A DNA stretch of 64,000 bases from positions 8,267,501 through 8,331,500 of the forward strand of contig NZ_CP121668.1 of the NCBI RefSeq assembly GCF_029714425.1. Direction: 5' to 3'. Positions 16,934 through 26,467 of this stretch are shown here, in pieces. This DNA is from Bradyrhizobium sp. CB2312 (lineage in GTDB: Bacteria > Pseudomonadota > Alphaproteobacteria > Rhizobiales > Xanthobacteraceae). Below the pieces are notes generated by a model. The model ran no database searches, was not told the origin of the DNA, and worked only from the letters and a program-made list of their open reading frames with translations. Positions within the stretch are counted from its first letter, which is position 1, and each line of letters starts with the position of its first letter. Made by a program: the position numbers and the translations under genes.

Positions 16934-17524
16934 ATGACCGCCCTTAGCACCCGGATTTTGGAAGTCACCAAAGAACTGCCCGAAGGCGCGCCGATTGCTG
17001 CCAAGGCGCTTTTGCACCTTGGAAAGCGTGCTGCTGTCGATCAGGCCCTTTCGCGTCTTGCCGAGCGAGGAAAGCTCCTGCGCGCGAGGCGAGGGGTGTA
17101 TCTGCGTCCGGTCGAAAGCCGTTTCGGGGTTAGAGCTCCGTCGGTCGAAAAAGTCGTCGAAGAAACCAAGGCTCGCAGCGGTGAGACCATTGTTTCCAGC
17201 GGCGCGGCGGCGGCCAACCATCTTGGTTTGACAACGCAGGTACCTGTCCGTCAGGTTTACCTGACCTCTGGTCCTTCTCGCGAGCTCCACCTTGGCAAGC
17301 AAGTTGTCCAGCTCAAGCATGCGCCGCTTTGGCAGCTTACGCTGGCGAACCGTCGTGCTGGTGAGGTGGTGCGTGCGCTTGCCTGGGTGGGTCCCAAGAC
17401 GGCAGAACGAGCATTGCGGTCGGTCAGTCAGAAACTGACACCAACCGAAGTGAGGGAACTCAAGTCCGCGGCGTCTTCATTGCCGACTTGGCTTGCCAGG
17501 CCGGTAAGCGAACTACATGTCTGA
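16934..17524 (+). CDS. abiEi: AbiEi-type antitoxin (type IV toxin-antitoxin)
   Basis: A 196-residue DUF6088/AbiEi-family protein. The N-terminal winged helix covers about residues 1-60 (KALLHLGKRAAVDQALSRLA, RGKLLRARRGVYLRP); the C-terminal antitoxin domain includes VSSGAAAANHLGLTTQVPV and REL...LPTWLARPVSE. It represses the operon and counters the toxin without direct binding. Start chosen at ATG 16934 with GGAG eight bases upstream; the in-frame ATG 16907 falls inside the operator palindrome and has no ribosome site. Overlaps abiEii by eight bases. Confidence 0.88.
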   Translation: MTALSTRILEVTKELPEGAPIAAKALLHLGKRAAVDQALSRLAERGKLLRARRGVYLRPVESRFGVRAPSVEKVVEETKARSGETIVSSGAAAANHLGLTTQVPVRQVYLTSGPSRELHLGKQVVQLKHAPLWQLTLANRRAGEVVRALAWVGPKTAERALRSVSQKLTPTEVRELKSAASSLPTWLARPVSELHV

Positions 17525-18542
17525 CAGGTTCCTAAATCTGTCTGACGCCGAGCGCCGAGAGGCGCTCGGCGTTGCTGCTTCCAATTCAGGACGTCCGGCA
17601 CATCTCCTTGAGAAAGATGTCTGGGTTGTTTGGTGCTTGAACGCACTCTTTTCCTCTCCACTGGGAGAGCACCTCGTTTTCAAGGGCGGAACCTCCCTTT
17701 CCAAGGCGTACGGCGCAATCCGCCGCTTCTCAGAGGACGTCGACCTTACCTACGATATTCGGGCAATAGCCCCTGATCTCGTGAAAACAAGCGAGAGCAA
17801 TCCCGTCCCTCAGACCCGAAGCCAGGGCAAAAAATGGAGCGACCAGGTCCGAGAGCGACTTCCAGTTTGGGTGAAAGAAAAGGCGCTTCCCGTTGTCAAT
17901 CAGTGTCTGGAAAACGACAAGCTGAGTGCAAAGGCGGAAGCCGATGATGACAAAATCTTCGTCCGATACGCTCCCTTGGAGACAGGCAATGGCTATGTAA
18001 GCCCCGCCGTCATGCTTGAATTCGGCGCAAGATCCACCGGCGAGCCGAGCGAGCTTCACGACGTGGTTTGCGACGCCGCCCAGTATCTTGAAACTCTCGA
18101 GTTTCCCATTGCACGGCCGAAAACCATGAAAGCGGAGCGCACCTTCTGGGAGAAGGCGACCGCCATCCATGTTTTTTGTGTCCAGGGCAAACTGCGAGGC
18201 GAGCGTTTTGCTCGCCACTGGTACGATCTCGTGAGGCTGGATGACGCGGGGATCGCGGACGCCGCATTAAAAGACCGAGAACTGGCCAACACGGTGGCCG
18301 GGCATAAAACATGGTTCTTCTCTGAAAAGGACCGTGCCGGTACGACGATTGACTATCACAAGGTAGTCAATGGTGCATTGAAGCTCGTCCCTGAAGGCGA
18401 AGCGCGAGCCGTTTTGGAACAGGACTATCAACACATGGTCGACGACGGCCTCTTGCTGGATGAGCCGGAGACCTTTGAGACGCTAATGCAACGGTGTGCG
18501 GACATCGAACGCCGAGCGAACAGACCAGCCTTGAAAATCTAG
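17517..18542 (+). CDS. abiEii: AbiEii toxin, nucleotidyltransferase
   Basis: A 341-residue DNA-polymerase-beta-type nucleotidyltransferase. The diagnostic core is LVFKGGTSLSKAYGAIRRF followed by SEDVDLTYD, giving Gly-Gly-Thr-Ser (57-60) and catalytic Asp74/Asp76. Further marks are KAERTFWEKATAIHVF and RHWYDLVRLDD, typical of AbiEii. The toxin blocks growth on phage infection, probably by modifying tRNA. Its ATG lies inside the end of the antitoxin gene, so the two are translationally coupled. Both genes are complete, so the system should work. Confidence 0.9.
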   Translation: MSDRFLNLSDAERREALGVAASNSGRPAHLLEKDVWVVWCLNALFSSPLGEHLVFKGGTSLSKAYGAIRRFSEDVDLTYDIRAIAPDLVKTSESNPVPQTRSQGKKWSDQVRERLPVWVKEKALPVVNQCLENDKLSAKAEADDDKIFVRYAPLETGNGYVSPAVMLEFGARSTGEPSELHDVVCDAAQYLETLEFPIARPKTMKAERTFWEKATAIHVFCVQGKLRGERFARHWYDLVRLDDAGIADAALKDRELANTVAGHKTWFFSEKDRAGTTIDYHKVVNGALKLVPEGEARAVLEQDYQHMVDDGLLLDEPETFETLMQRCADIERRANRPALKI

Positions 18543-19199
18543 AGATGGTCGGAGTTCATGCGCTGAGCTCGATCAGTTATCGTGCAGATCACCTAAACCG
18601 CGACGAAAACTCCGCTTACAGCTCGTACTCGAGCGACAGGTGCTGGATTGGCGGCTACGGATTCTCGGGGCTGCCGCCTGCCGCAGAGGGACTTCACGAG
18701 AGACCCTGAGGCGTGTGCCGCCATCGTTGGGCAGGTTGAACCCGTCTGTGCCGCCTCTCTCCCGGCTCCAACAGGAGCATGAAGCCGTAGCCGGGCGATG
18801 CGCTAAAGGGATTTCACCCGAACAGTTGCGGATTGGGCGGACCAGGCCGGATTCAATCCCCGCAGCAGTTTATTAAACTCGTTGGCGATAAGTCGTTGAT
18901 CGAAGTGACGGAGAATGACGGTCTAAGCTATGTCGACTGGTGGCACGACGCGTCATTTCCGGCGAGATAAACTCCAAAACTGCCGACCGGGATATCGGCC
19001 AGCAAAGCCGCTGCATGCTGAAAAATCTGGCGCATCCGACGCGGCTACAGGTATTCCGACTCAAGGACCTTCGCTTGCGCGGCGAGACGGAGAAGTCTCG
19101 CGTCCCGTTCGACCACGAATTGAAAAGGCGGCCGAGATGTTCAAGCAGGCGATGGCGGGGCAAGCATGCGTGAGTTGCGGAGGGATCAAAGCGCAGCGT
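18543..19199. other. Gene-poor region after abiE
   Basis: About 650 bases between abiEii and the convergent phosphonopyruvate hydrolase. Only short frames are seen. A stretch near 18760 ends like a tRNA (CCCGGCTCCA) but folds into no tRNA. Nothing else recognised. Confidence 0.35.
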
Positions 19200-20072
19200 T
19201 CAGCGAAGGAAGCGAGCTTCAGCGGCCTTGACCTCGCGCATCTTCTGGAGCCTAAAAATCTCCTCCACCGGCAGAATATCCTTGTGGACGTTCTGAACGC
19301 CACCGTCAGCAATGATCCGGCGGAAAGTCTCCTGCATGGCAGTTGCAGCAGCGCGGATGCCGTAATTGCCATAGATCATCATACGGACATTGCCCAGCGC
19401 CTTGACCCGTTCGGCGTCGAGATCCGGATAGGCGTTCGGCACGATCACGAGCGGCACCGGATCGGTCCAGGCGCGCGAAAAGCTTTCGATCTCGGAGGGA
19501 TCCCGCTTTTTCGAGTGGATCAGGATCATGTCAGCGCCGGCGTCCACATAGGCGTGGGCGCGCTGCAGAGCTTCCGCTTCGCCGAGGCCTGCGATCAAGG
19601 CCTCGGTGCGGGCGATCACGAGGAAATCCGGCTCCTGTCTCGCCGCGACGGCAGCCTCGATCTTGCCCTGGAACTCCGCAATGCGCAGCAGCTCCTGGCG
19701 CCCATCGGCTGCAAGGCTCGTGACCTTTGGAAAGGTCTTGTCCTCGATGACGACGGCGCTGGCGCCGGCGCGCTCATATTCGCCGATAGCATGGATGACA
19801 TTGATGGCGTTGCCGTAGCCCGTGTCGATGTCCGCGATGATTGGCAGCGTCGTGCGGCCGGCGATCGCCCGCAGCGTATCCAGATGCTGCGTCATCGAGA
19901 TCAGGCTCATATCCGCCAGGCCGTAAAGCGCTGACAGCTCGAAGCCCGAGGCCCACAGGCCCTCAAATCCCGCCTCTTCGGCGAGAATCGCTGAAAGAGG
20001 ACTATGGGCAGCCATGATGTGGAGGAGGTTGGTTTCGGAGAGGCGCATACGGAGGCATTTGGCCGGGGGCAT
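19200..20072 (-). CDS. Phosphonopyruvate hydrolase-like (PEP mutase/isocitrate lyase superfamily)
   Basis: A 290-residue TIM-barrel enzyme. ADIDTGYGNAINV supplies the metal-binding Asp pair and EDKTFPKVTS the gating loop; ARTEALIAGLGEAEAL and AGADMILIHSK are superfamily marks. The loop has Thr where PEP mutases have Asn (FPK.NS). That, with MAAHSPL, GFELSALY, DGRQELLRIAEFQGKI and MIYGNYGIRAA, fits phosphonopyruvate hydrolase (PphA/PalA of Variovorax), which cleaves phosphonopyruvate to pyruvate and phosphate. Residues before MAAH equal that protein's, supporting the ATG start. It follows the aminotransferase by 11 bp, as expected of a phosphonoalanine-degrading pair. A PEP mutase activity cannot be excluded. 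Confidence 0.8.
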   Translation of the reverse strand: MPPAKCLRMRLSETNLLHIMAAHSPLSAILAEEAGFEGLWASGFELSALYGLADMSLISMTQHLDTLRAIAGRTTLPIIADIDTGYGNAINVIHAIGEYERAGASAVVIEDKTFPKVTSLAADGRQELLRIAEFQGKIEAAVAARQEPDFLVIARTEALIAGLGEAEALQRAHAYVDAGADMILIHSKKRDPSEIESFSRAWTDPVPLVIVPNAYPDLDAERVKALGNVRMMIYGNYGIRAAATAMQETFRRIIADGGVQNVHKDILPVEEIFRLQKMREVKAAEARFLR

Positions 20073-20083
20073 CGGCAGATCTT

Positions 20084-21283
20084 TCAGGACAGGGCCGCGC
20101 AGGCGGCGATGATGCGGTCACAGGCGCGGGTGAGGTCCTCGAGTGAGGAGGCATATGAAATGCGGATATAGGGCGAGGCCATAAAGCCGCTGCCGGGCAC
20201 GACGGCCACGGCGATTGCGTCGAGCAAATACATGGCAAAATCGGTGTCGGTTTCGATCACCTTGCCGCCGGGCGTGCGCTTGCCAATGACTCCAGCGCAG
20301 GAGGGAAAAACGTAAAAGGCTCCGTCAGGCACCCGGCACGATAAGCCCTCGGCCTGGTTCAGCTTGCTGATCACGAGGTCGCGGCGCTCCAGAAAGGCGC
20401 GCACGAATTCATCGATATGGTCTCGTCCGCCAGACAATGCCTCAATGGCGGCGTATTGCGAAATCGAGCTGGTGTGCGACGACGTCTGGCCTTGGATGAG
20501 GTTCATGGCCTTGATCAACGGGAGGGGCCCCGCACCGTAACCGACACGCCATCCAGTCATTGCATCGGCCTTAGACACGCCGTTGACGGTCAAAGTGCGC
20601 TCATAGAGGTCGGGCGCGACGGCGGCCATGGTCGCAAAGTCGGCGTCATAGGTGAGCTTTTCATAAATGTCGTCCGACAGCACATAAATTTGCGCATGCC
20701 GCCGCAGCACCGCGGCGAGCGCAAGCAACTCGCTTCGGCTGTAGACTGCACCGGTTGGGTTGCACGGCGAATTCAGCATCAACCACTTAGTTTGCGGCGT
20801 GATCGCAGCCTCCAGCGCCTCGGGACGGAGCTTGAAACCATCGAGCTCATCGCAGGCGACAAGAACTGGCTTGCCACCGGCGAGCGCCACCATATCGGGA
20901 TAGGAGACCCAGCACGGTGTCGGGATCACAACCTCGTCGCCCGGATCGAGGCTGGCAAAGAGCGCGTTGAACACAACCTGCTTGGCACCGCAGCCGACCG
21001 TGATCTGGTCGAGAGCGTAATCGAGCTCGTGGTCACGGCTGAAGCTCTCGCGGATCGCTTGACGCAACGGCTTGATCCCGGCGACCGCAGTGTACTTCGT
21101 CCGGCCGCCGCGGATTGCCCGGATGCCGGCTTCGCAAACAGCGGCTGGCGTGTCGAAATCCGGTTCGCCCTGACTGAGCGTAATCACATCGATGCCTTGC
21201 TCGCGCAGCTCGGCGGCACGCGCTGTCATGGCTTTGGTTTCAGAGGGGCGGACGGCGCGGAGGCGCTCTGCAATGAGAGACAC
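20084..21283 (-). CDS. Class I PLP aminotransferase, candidate phosphonoalanine transaminase
   Basis: A 399-residue aspartate-aminotransferase-type enzyme. It shows SQGEPDFDTP, the Asn of LNSPCNPTGAVYS, the Asp-Tyr pair in LSDDIYEKLTYD and the Schiff-base Lys in NGVSKADAMTGWRVG, and it ends with YIRISYA, whose Arg binds substrate carboxylate. Being first in a two-gene unit with a phosphonopyruvate hydrolase, it probably converts L-phosphonoalanine to phosphonopyruvate (PalB role). Start set at GTG 21283 with AGGTCC upstream; TTG 21313 would add ten residues. Specificity is inferred from context only. Confidence 0.8.
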   Translation of the reverse strand: MSLIAERLRAVRPSETKAMTARAAELREQGIDVITLSQGEPDFDTPAAVCEAGIRAIRGGRTKYTAVAGIKPLRQAIRESFSRDHELDYALDQITVGCGAKQVVFNALFASLDPGDEVVIPTPCWVSYPDMVALAGGKPVLVACDELDGFKLRPEALEAAITPQTKWLMLNSPCNPTGAVYSRSELLALAAVLRRHAQIYVLSDDIYEKLTYDADFATMAAVAPDLYERTLTVNGVSKADAMTGWRVGYGAGPLPLIKAMNLIQGQTSSHTSSISQYAAIEALSGGRDHIDEFVRAFLERRDLVISKLNQAEGLSCRVPDGAFYVFPSCAGVIGKRTPGGKVIETDTDFAMYLLDAIAVAVVPGSGFMASPYIRISYASSLEDLTRACDRIIAACAALS

Positions 21284-22938
21284 GATAGAGGACCTGCGGA
21301 CTTGGAAGGACAAATTCTTTACAGTTCCTACCCGCTTCCAAACAGTCTAACCAATCGCACAATCATGTTTTTGCATGAAATAATCGAAAGTGGCGATGCT
21401 TAGTTGCCGTCTCCGCCGGACCTGCCGCATCTGCGGACCGTCCAGGCGGCGATGGAAGACTCGCGGACGTTGAGACTGCACGGCCAGCCGCCTCGGTTCG
21501 GCACTCGATACCGCCTGGCAGCCCCAGGTGTCTTCGTACGGCGAGGAACCGTCGCGGACGCGCGTCGGAGTGAACAGTGTGCGAGGCGACGGTTGAGGCT
21601 TGAATGTCATCAGTCGACAGGATCGATCTTGTTGCGCCGGCGCACGCCAGCTCGGTTTCCGCTCTGTACGTTCACGACGGATCTGTGGGGAGGCGTTCCC
21701 GGCTAGAGCAATGGGTACCGACGGATAGAGCGCACTAGCAGCACGCAAAGTGGCTGGTGGCGATTGCGCTGCGTCCAGACAGATCAGATTCCGCTAAGTC
21801 GTAGATGTCCCAATGGTCTGAAGGACATCAGCAAAGGCGCGCATTGACCTGTGCTTGAAATGATGAGTGATCGTGTACATGCATGGTGAGCTGATGAGTT
21901 GGTTTGCAGTCCTATCCAACTTCGACGGGAACGGTTGAAGATCTTCACGAGCCTCGGATTGGTAACAATCGTAAATGGGGCGCGACGGGCGAGCAGTTCG
22001 CATCCATCTTGTCGAAGCAGCCAGCGCTCAGCAGTTGACGAGCGTCTGCAGGGCCTCAACGGCAACCCGGAGAGAGGCTGACGGACGTAGGCAGTCCATT
22101 ATTGCGACTGGCGCGGGTGATCGGCTTCGAACGAGATAGGGCGCTGCGCTGGATCTTAACGAGCATAAGCGTGCTCCGGCCATCGCAGCAAGCGCGTACT
22201 TTCTTCGCGGCCAATCTGTCAGAAAGGAACACGTTGCTTCGAGCCGCAGCGCCCTTCGACATCTCGTCTTGGGCATCGCGTATTTGGTTGGTTTAGATCG
22301 AATTATTCGCTGACTGTCATCCAACTGTAGCAGGCCGGGTTTTGAAGCTCCTAACGGCGGCCGATGCGACGAGAGAAGTGGAATGGTTCTCGTTCGCTGC
22401 GAGTTTTCGGGACGATATGGAAGCGCTCGATTGGAACCTGAATTCGTCGGCAGCATCTGTTCGATTACGCGGCTCGTACGTCTCTTCAGTTGGCAAGCTC
22501 GGATCGTGATGTTGATCTCAGAGGCCCTCAGGCCATGGACCGCGATGCTCATCCTGCCCCGACCCGGGCCGGCATCCGTTTTTGTTGCCGCACGTTGCGG
22601 GCCAGGCATTCATATCTTTGGGCGCCGTGCAAGTGGGAGCCCAGCGCGGCCCCGTTTACGCCAACACCTGCTAGCGAAACGGTGGGCCGCAAATGCGAGC
22701 GCTCCATTGAGGGTGTCGCGCCGGATCGCGATCTTCGAGGCTCTCATTAAAACCACGCGGGGCCATGAGTCCGCGGGCGAACGCATCTGCAAATCGTCCA
22801 TCGTGGCGCAGGAAGAGAGCGACGGGCGTTGCCGTTCACCGGCAATCGTTTCCAGCACGATCTCTGATGCACTGCACCGCGCGATCTTCTCGAGCCTCAC
22901 GTCACTACAGATACAATCACAAACGGCGGAACAAGCAC
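21284..22938. other. 1.65-kb region with no confident gene
   Basis: Many short frames on both strands but none with a domain or good start. The only structured element I can point to is the nod-box-like sequence at 22297. The spacing suggests lost genes between the catabolic pair and the plus-strand operon. Confidence 0.4.
22297..22337 (+). promoter_or_regulatory. Nod-box-like / LysR-type target, copy 1
   Basis: A 41-bp element sharing 33 positions with the copy at 26328. It begins ATCGAATTATTCG and includes GTCATCC and CTGTAGCAG. Spacing of ATC, N9, a degenerate GAT, N7, ATC follows the NodD nod-box plan. It lies about 600 bp upstream of the MocR-like aminotransferase gene, on the same strand. 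Confidence 0.4.
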
Positions 22939-24081
22939 ATGTCTAAAGATCATCAGGCCCGAACGGCGCCTATCAGCCTTGAACGGTCAACTCCACCGGC
23001 TTGTCCGAACCTGAAAGAGACAGTCAGAGAGGGCCTGCGTGCACTCAGTGCTTCAACGGCGATCCAAAACGGCGTAAGACAACATCGGTTTTCCGGAACA
23101 GAAGCGGACAAAGCTCATGCCGCGAACTGGCTGGCCTTGCGCTTCCTGCGGGCTGTCGATCCGCAACGCATCATCCTCACCAATGGGGCCCAGAGCGCGA
23201 TGGTTCTTGCCCTCGCATCAGTCGCTGCGCCGGGCGATACCATCTTAACGGAGGAGCTCACCTATTACGGTTTTCGCAAGCATGCGCATCTTCAGGGCAT
23301 CCGGACAGAAACAATAGCGATGGATGACGACGGCGCGGAACCTCAGGCGTTCGAGACGGCGTGCCGCAAATTCGCGCCGAAGGCGCTCTTTCTGATGCCG
23401 ACTATCCACAACCCGACCACGATCGTCATGTCGCTCGAGCGACGACAACGAATCGTTCAAATCGCAAGGCAATATGGAGTGAGCATCATCGAAGATGATG
23501 TGTATGGAGTGCTCGCAGACAGCGTTCCAGCTCCCTTTGGCGCGTTGGCACCTGAGATAACATGGCATATCACAAGTTTTGCAAAATGCGTCGGCCCTGG
23601 TGTTCGGGTTGGCTACCTCGTTGCGCCTCATGGCAAGGCGGCGCAAACAACGCTTGACCGCTTCTATGGCATGTCGACTTGGTTTGCGGCCCCTTTCTCT
23701 GTCGAACTGGTGAACCTCTGGCTCGCCAGCGGTTCGATGCAAAAGATCGTAGCCGGCGTCAGAGAAGAGGCGGTCGCCAGACAGAGGATTGCCACGCAAT
23801 GGCTCACTGGCATCTCATTTCGGACCCGGCCGGATGCGCTTTTCCTCTGGCTCGATCTTGAGGGGATTATCGATCAGGACGAACTGGTTGCGCAATGCGC
23901 TTCAAGATATATCACCATCCGGCCAGGGCGGATTTTTGCAACTGATCCGAAGTTGCCTGTAAACCATGTCCGTCTTGTCATCGGCAGCCCCGAGAGCCGC
24001 GATGAGTTGGAGGCGGCTATGGCTGTGGTTGGAGGTGTTCTCCAAGCGGCCCGTAAGGGGGCTATGGCGGGCGTTCGCTGA
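22939..24081 (+). CDS. Stand-alone MocR-like class I aminotransferase, copy 1
   Basis: A 380-residue fold-type I enzyme resembling the aminotransferase half of MocR regulators: ILTNGAQSAMVLAL, LTEELTYYGFRKHA, MPTIHNPTTIVMS (cofactor Asn) and IEDDVYGVLA (Asp-Tyr), with the Schiff-base Lys in SFAKCVGPGVRVGYL. The GntR-type DNA-binding domain is missing, so it should be a true enzyme. ATG at 22939 has GGCGGAA upstream; the frame is open further but without similarity. It overlaps the next gene by one base (TGATG). Close paralogue of the gene at 34030. Substrate unknown; an amino-phosphonate or its keto form fits the context. Confidence 0.8.
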   Translation: MSKDHQARTAPISLERSTPPACPNLKETVREGLRALSASTAIQNGVRQHRFSGTEADKAHAANWLALRFLRAVDPQRIILTNGAQSAMVLALASVAAPGDTILTEELTYYGFRKHAHLQGIRTETIAMDDDGAEPQAFETACRKFAPKALFLMPTIHNPTTIVMSLERRQRIVQIARQYGVSIIEDDVYGVLADSVPAPFGALAPEITWHITSFAKCVGPGVRVGYLVAPHGKAAQTTLDRFYGMSTWFAAPFSVELVNLWLASGSMQKIVAGVREEAVARQRIATQWLTGISFRTRPDALFLWLDLEGIIDQDELVAQCASRYITIRPGRIFATDPKLPVNHVRLVIGSPESRDELEAAMAVVGGVLQAARKGAMAGVR

Positions 24082-25565
24082 TGTCTCGCGATCCCCGTTT
24101 TATTATCGCGAGCTTTGATGGTTTGCGCCCCGACCTCATTAGCCCGCAATTGACTCCTCATCTTTGGCGCATGAAGGCGGCTGGAGTGACGCTTGCTAAG
24201 CATCGCACCATCTATCCGAGCGAAACCCGATCCGCTTTCCCGAGCCTTGTCACCGGCGCCACCACCGACCGGCATGGCATGGTCGGCAACAAGTACCTCG
24301 ATCGAGCCGTGACCCCGCCGCGCTATATCGACACGTCCGACGCGGTTCTGCTGCGCCGGCTCGATGTCGAGAGCAATAGCCGGCTTTATTCGGCGCCATC
24401 GCTCGGCGAGATCTTGGCGGCGAAGGGGCGGAGCCTTGCTGTCCTCGCCACCAACACAGCGGGTACCACCAGGCTATTCCACCACAAGGCCGAGGATTTC
24501 GGCCATATCCGTCTGTCCGGTCATTTTCGTGAGGCCTGTGCGCCAGATGATGTGCTCACCGAGATCGAAAGGCGTGTCGGGCCATTGCCTCCAGCTCCAC
24601 CCAAAACCGAGCCCGATCGCAGCGGACAGGACTGGATCACATCCGCCTTTCTCGACGTCGTTTGGCCGAAATATCGACCCGACGTGACGATTCTCTCCTA
24701 CGGTGAGCCGGACGTCACCTCGCATTTCCACGGCACGGCTGCCGAGGCGACACGCTCCATCATCGCTCATTGCGACCGCCAGTTCGGTCGCGTGCTCGAC
24801 TGGTGGCAGGCCGAGGAAAAGCAGGCTGGGGTTCAGATTTTCGCGATCTCGGACCACGGCCATATCACCGGCCATACACGAGTCTCAGTCGCCAATAGTC
24901 TGCGCGCGGCAGGGTTCAACCCCGGTACGGCACCGTCTGCCGACGTTGACGTGGTGGTGGTGCCAGGCCAGGTTGGTGCTCTCTATCTTGCCAATCCAGA
25001 GGAGGCAAACGTCGCGCGGCTGGTTGCGGCTATGACATCCGAGCCATGGTGCGGTCCGCTGTTCACGCGTGCAAAGGATGAGGTCAACGGCATTGCCGCC
25101 GGGAGCCTGTCAAATCGCCTGATTTTTGCGGATCATCCCCGCGCCCCGGACGTCGCGTTTTCCTTCCGCGCCGACGATACCGTCGACCCGTTCGGCCTCT
25201 TAGGCGGCACCTTCTATGACAATGACCGCCGAGCGGGTCTCGGTCTTCACGGCGGCCTCCATCCGAAGGAGCTCGCGGCAGTCGGCCTCGTCGCAGGATC
25301 AGTGTTTCCGAATGCCGGATGCGCATCTTTCGTTGCGTCAGGTATTTGCGACATCGCACCGACAATTCTGAATCTGCTTGGCATTGAAGCACCCCCGACG
25401 ATGAGCGGGCGGGTGCTCCATGAATTGCTTCGGCCGTCCGAAGCCTTCGACAGTCCTGTACGCGAGGAGAGCTTCGAGACGCGCCTCGGAGGCTACAGGC
25501 AGTTGCTCCGGCGCGAGCATGTCGGCCACGCCTGTTACATTGCCGGCGGTTGGAATTCCTATTGA
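24081..25565 (+). CDS. Type I phosphodiesterase / nucleotide pyrophosphatase family (alkaline phosphatase superfamily)
   Basis: A 494-residue hydrolase of the NPP family. Metal ligands and nucleophile are visible: SFDGLRPD (Asp), TIYPSETRSAFPSL (Thr/Ser nucleophile region), LSYGEPDVTSHFHG (Asp, His), AISDHGHITGH (Asp, His) and GLHGGLHPKE (His). No signal peptide is seen, so it acts in the cytoplasm. The superfamily includes phosphonoacetate hydrolase and phosphodiesterases that open phospho- or phosphonodiesters. Coupled to the aminotransferase and upstream of an importer for polyol-phosphate-type substrates, it may process an imported phosphonate ester. Exact substrate unknown. Confidence 0.8.
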   Translation: MSRDPRFIIASFDGLRPDLISPQLTPHLWRMKAAGVTLAKHRTIYPSETRSAFPSLVTGATTDRHGMVGNKYLDRAVTPPRYIDTSDAVLLRRLDVESNSRLYSAPSLGEILAAKGRSLAVLATNTAGTTRLFHHKAEDFGHIRLSGHFREACAPDDVLTEIERRVGPLPPAPPKTEPDRSGQDWITSAFLDVVWPKYRPDVTILSYGEPDVTSHFHGTAAEATRSIIAHCDRQFGRVLDWWQAEEKQAGVQIFAISDHGHITGHTRVSVANSLRAAGFNPGTAPSADVDVVVVPGQVGALYLANPEEANVARLVAAMTSEPWCGPLFTRAKDEVNGIAAGSLSNRLIFADHPRAPDVAFSFRADDTVDPFGLLGGTFYDNDRRAGLGLHGGLHPKELAAVGLVAGSVFPNAGCASFVASGICDIAPTILNLLGIEAPPTMSGRVLHELLRPSEAFDSPVREESFETRLGGYRQLLRREHVGHACYIAGGWNSY

Positions 25566-26467
25566 AGTGAGAGGCCGCAAAGGTTTCACGCCAAGCGTCC
25601 ATCGCGGATCATATGCATCTGTCAGATGCCGCTCATTCGGTAAGAAAAGATCGAGGCTATCAGCAGGAACGGGACCGCGATGGTGGCGGCCTTTGAGGTG
25701 CCAAGGCGCGATCCTCGGGACCTTAATCGAGTACAGCGTATCTGCCTCATTGTCGCAACGCGCGACGTCTTGGATGTCGCGGGTCTCGTCAGCTTCGTGC
25801 TGTGTGGCCGGTGGGAGCACGTCTGGTTTGCAATGCGCCGTCGACAGCCGGATCGGCCGTCCGTCAGTCCAGGCCAGCAGTGTTGTGGCGCCGACGCAGA
25901 CCGGTTGATCACAATCAATGGTCGAAGGACCAAAAGCGCATGCCAAAATATAAGTTGGCGATCGGTGGGGTATGCCGACGCTGAGCCGGCATCGAGGGTA
26001 TGGACATCAATGGATTCTGCCCATGTCGCATAATACCTGAAGGTCCGAAGTGCGCTTAGACGTGGGCCTTGAGAGCTCCGCAGGAGCAGCGCGCTGCTTG
26101 CGTTTGGTCGCGCGGACGCGCGCAATATGCAGTCAGTTCTTTGTTGTTGCCGGGTCTCGGATCGCATTTGGCCGAGATAAATTTCTAGGACCGCGAGCTA
26201 TGGCCTGACGAGCATGTCACGCCTTGCTCAATTCCGGTCGCAGCAAGGTCTGCAGCGCTTCACGCGTTGCTGCTTCGACACATTCTCTTACCGAGCATCG
26301 GACGTCATCGTATTCGGACAAGCTCACATCGAATTATTCGATAGTCGTCATCCGGCTGTAGCAGTCCGATCTTTTAACGTCGCGCACAACAGCGGACACG
26401 CCCAAACGGGATTAAGCGATCTCAGTGCCGTGCTCAGCAACGCGTTCACGATGTGGGAGTAACGGCG
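25566..26467. other. 900-bp intergenic region carrying regulatory element
   Basis: No credible gene. The frames around 25680-26030 on either strand lack domains and ribosome sites. The second nod-box-like element lies at 26328-26368, 100 bp before the importer operon, so this is mainly a promoter region plus unrecognised sequence. Confidence 0.4.
26328..26368 (+). promoter_or_regulatory. Nod-box-like / LysR-type target, copy 2
   Basis: Begins ATCGAATTATTCGAT, then AGTCGTC, then ATCC: exact ATC-N9-GAT-N7-ATC spacing as in nod boxes, followed by CTGTAGCAG. The nod-box tail (TTTACCAATC) is not conserved. It is 100 bp upstream of the ABC transporter start and 80% identical to copy 1, so both operons probably answer to one LysR-type regulator. 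Confidence 0.5.

Noticed and set aside
18750..18775. tRNA-like tail ending CCCGGCTCCA
   Set aside because: No T-loop consensus, no acceptor complement and no anticodon arm upstream; chance resemblance.
18930..19934. 334-codon plus-strand frame
   Set aside because: Mostly antisense to the phosphonopyruvate hydrolase gene, whose family signature is clear.
21340..21370. AAACAGTC..ACCAATC resembling a nod-box tail before the aminotransferase
   Set aside because: Several bases are missing from the nod-box spacing and the upstream half is absent.
20417..21403. 328-codon plus-strand frame
   Set aside because: Antisense to the class I aminotransferase; His/Arg-rich shadow composition.
25338..25946. 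202-codon minus-strand frame after the phosphodiesterase
   Set aside because: Partly antisense to that gene; the rest has no domain, signal peptide or ribosome site.
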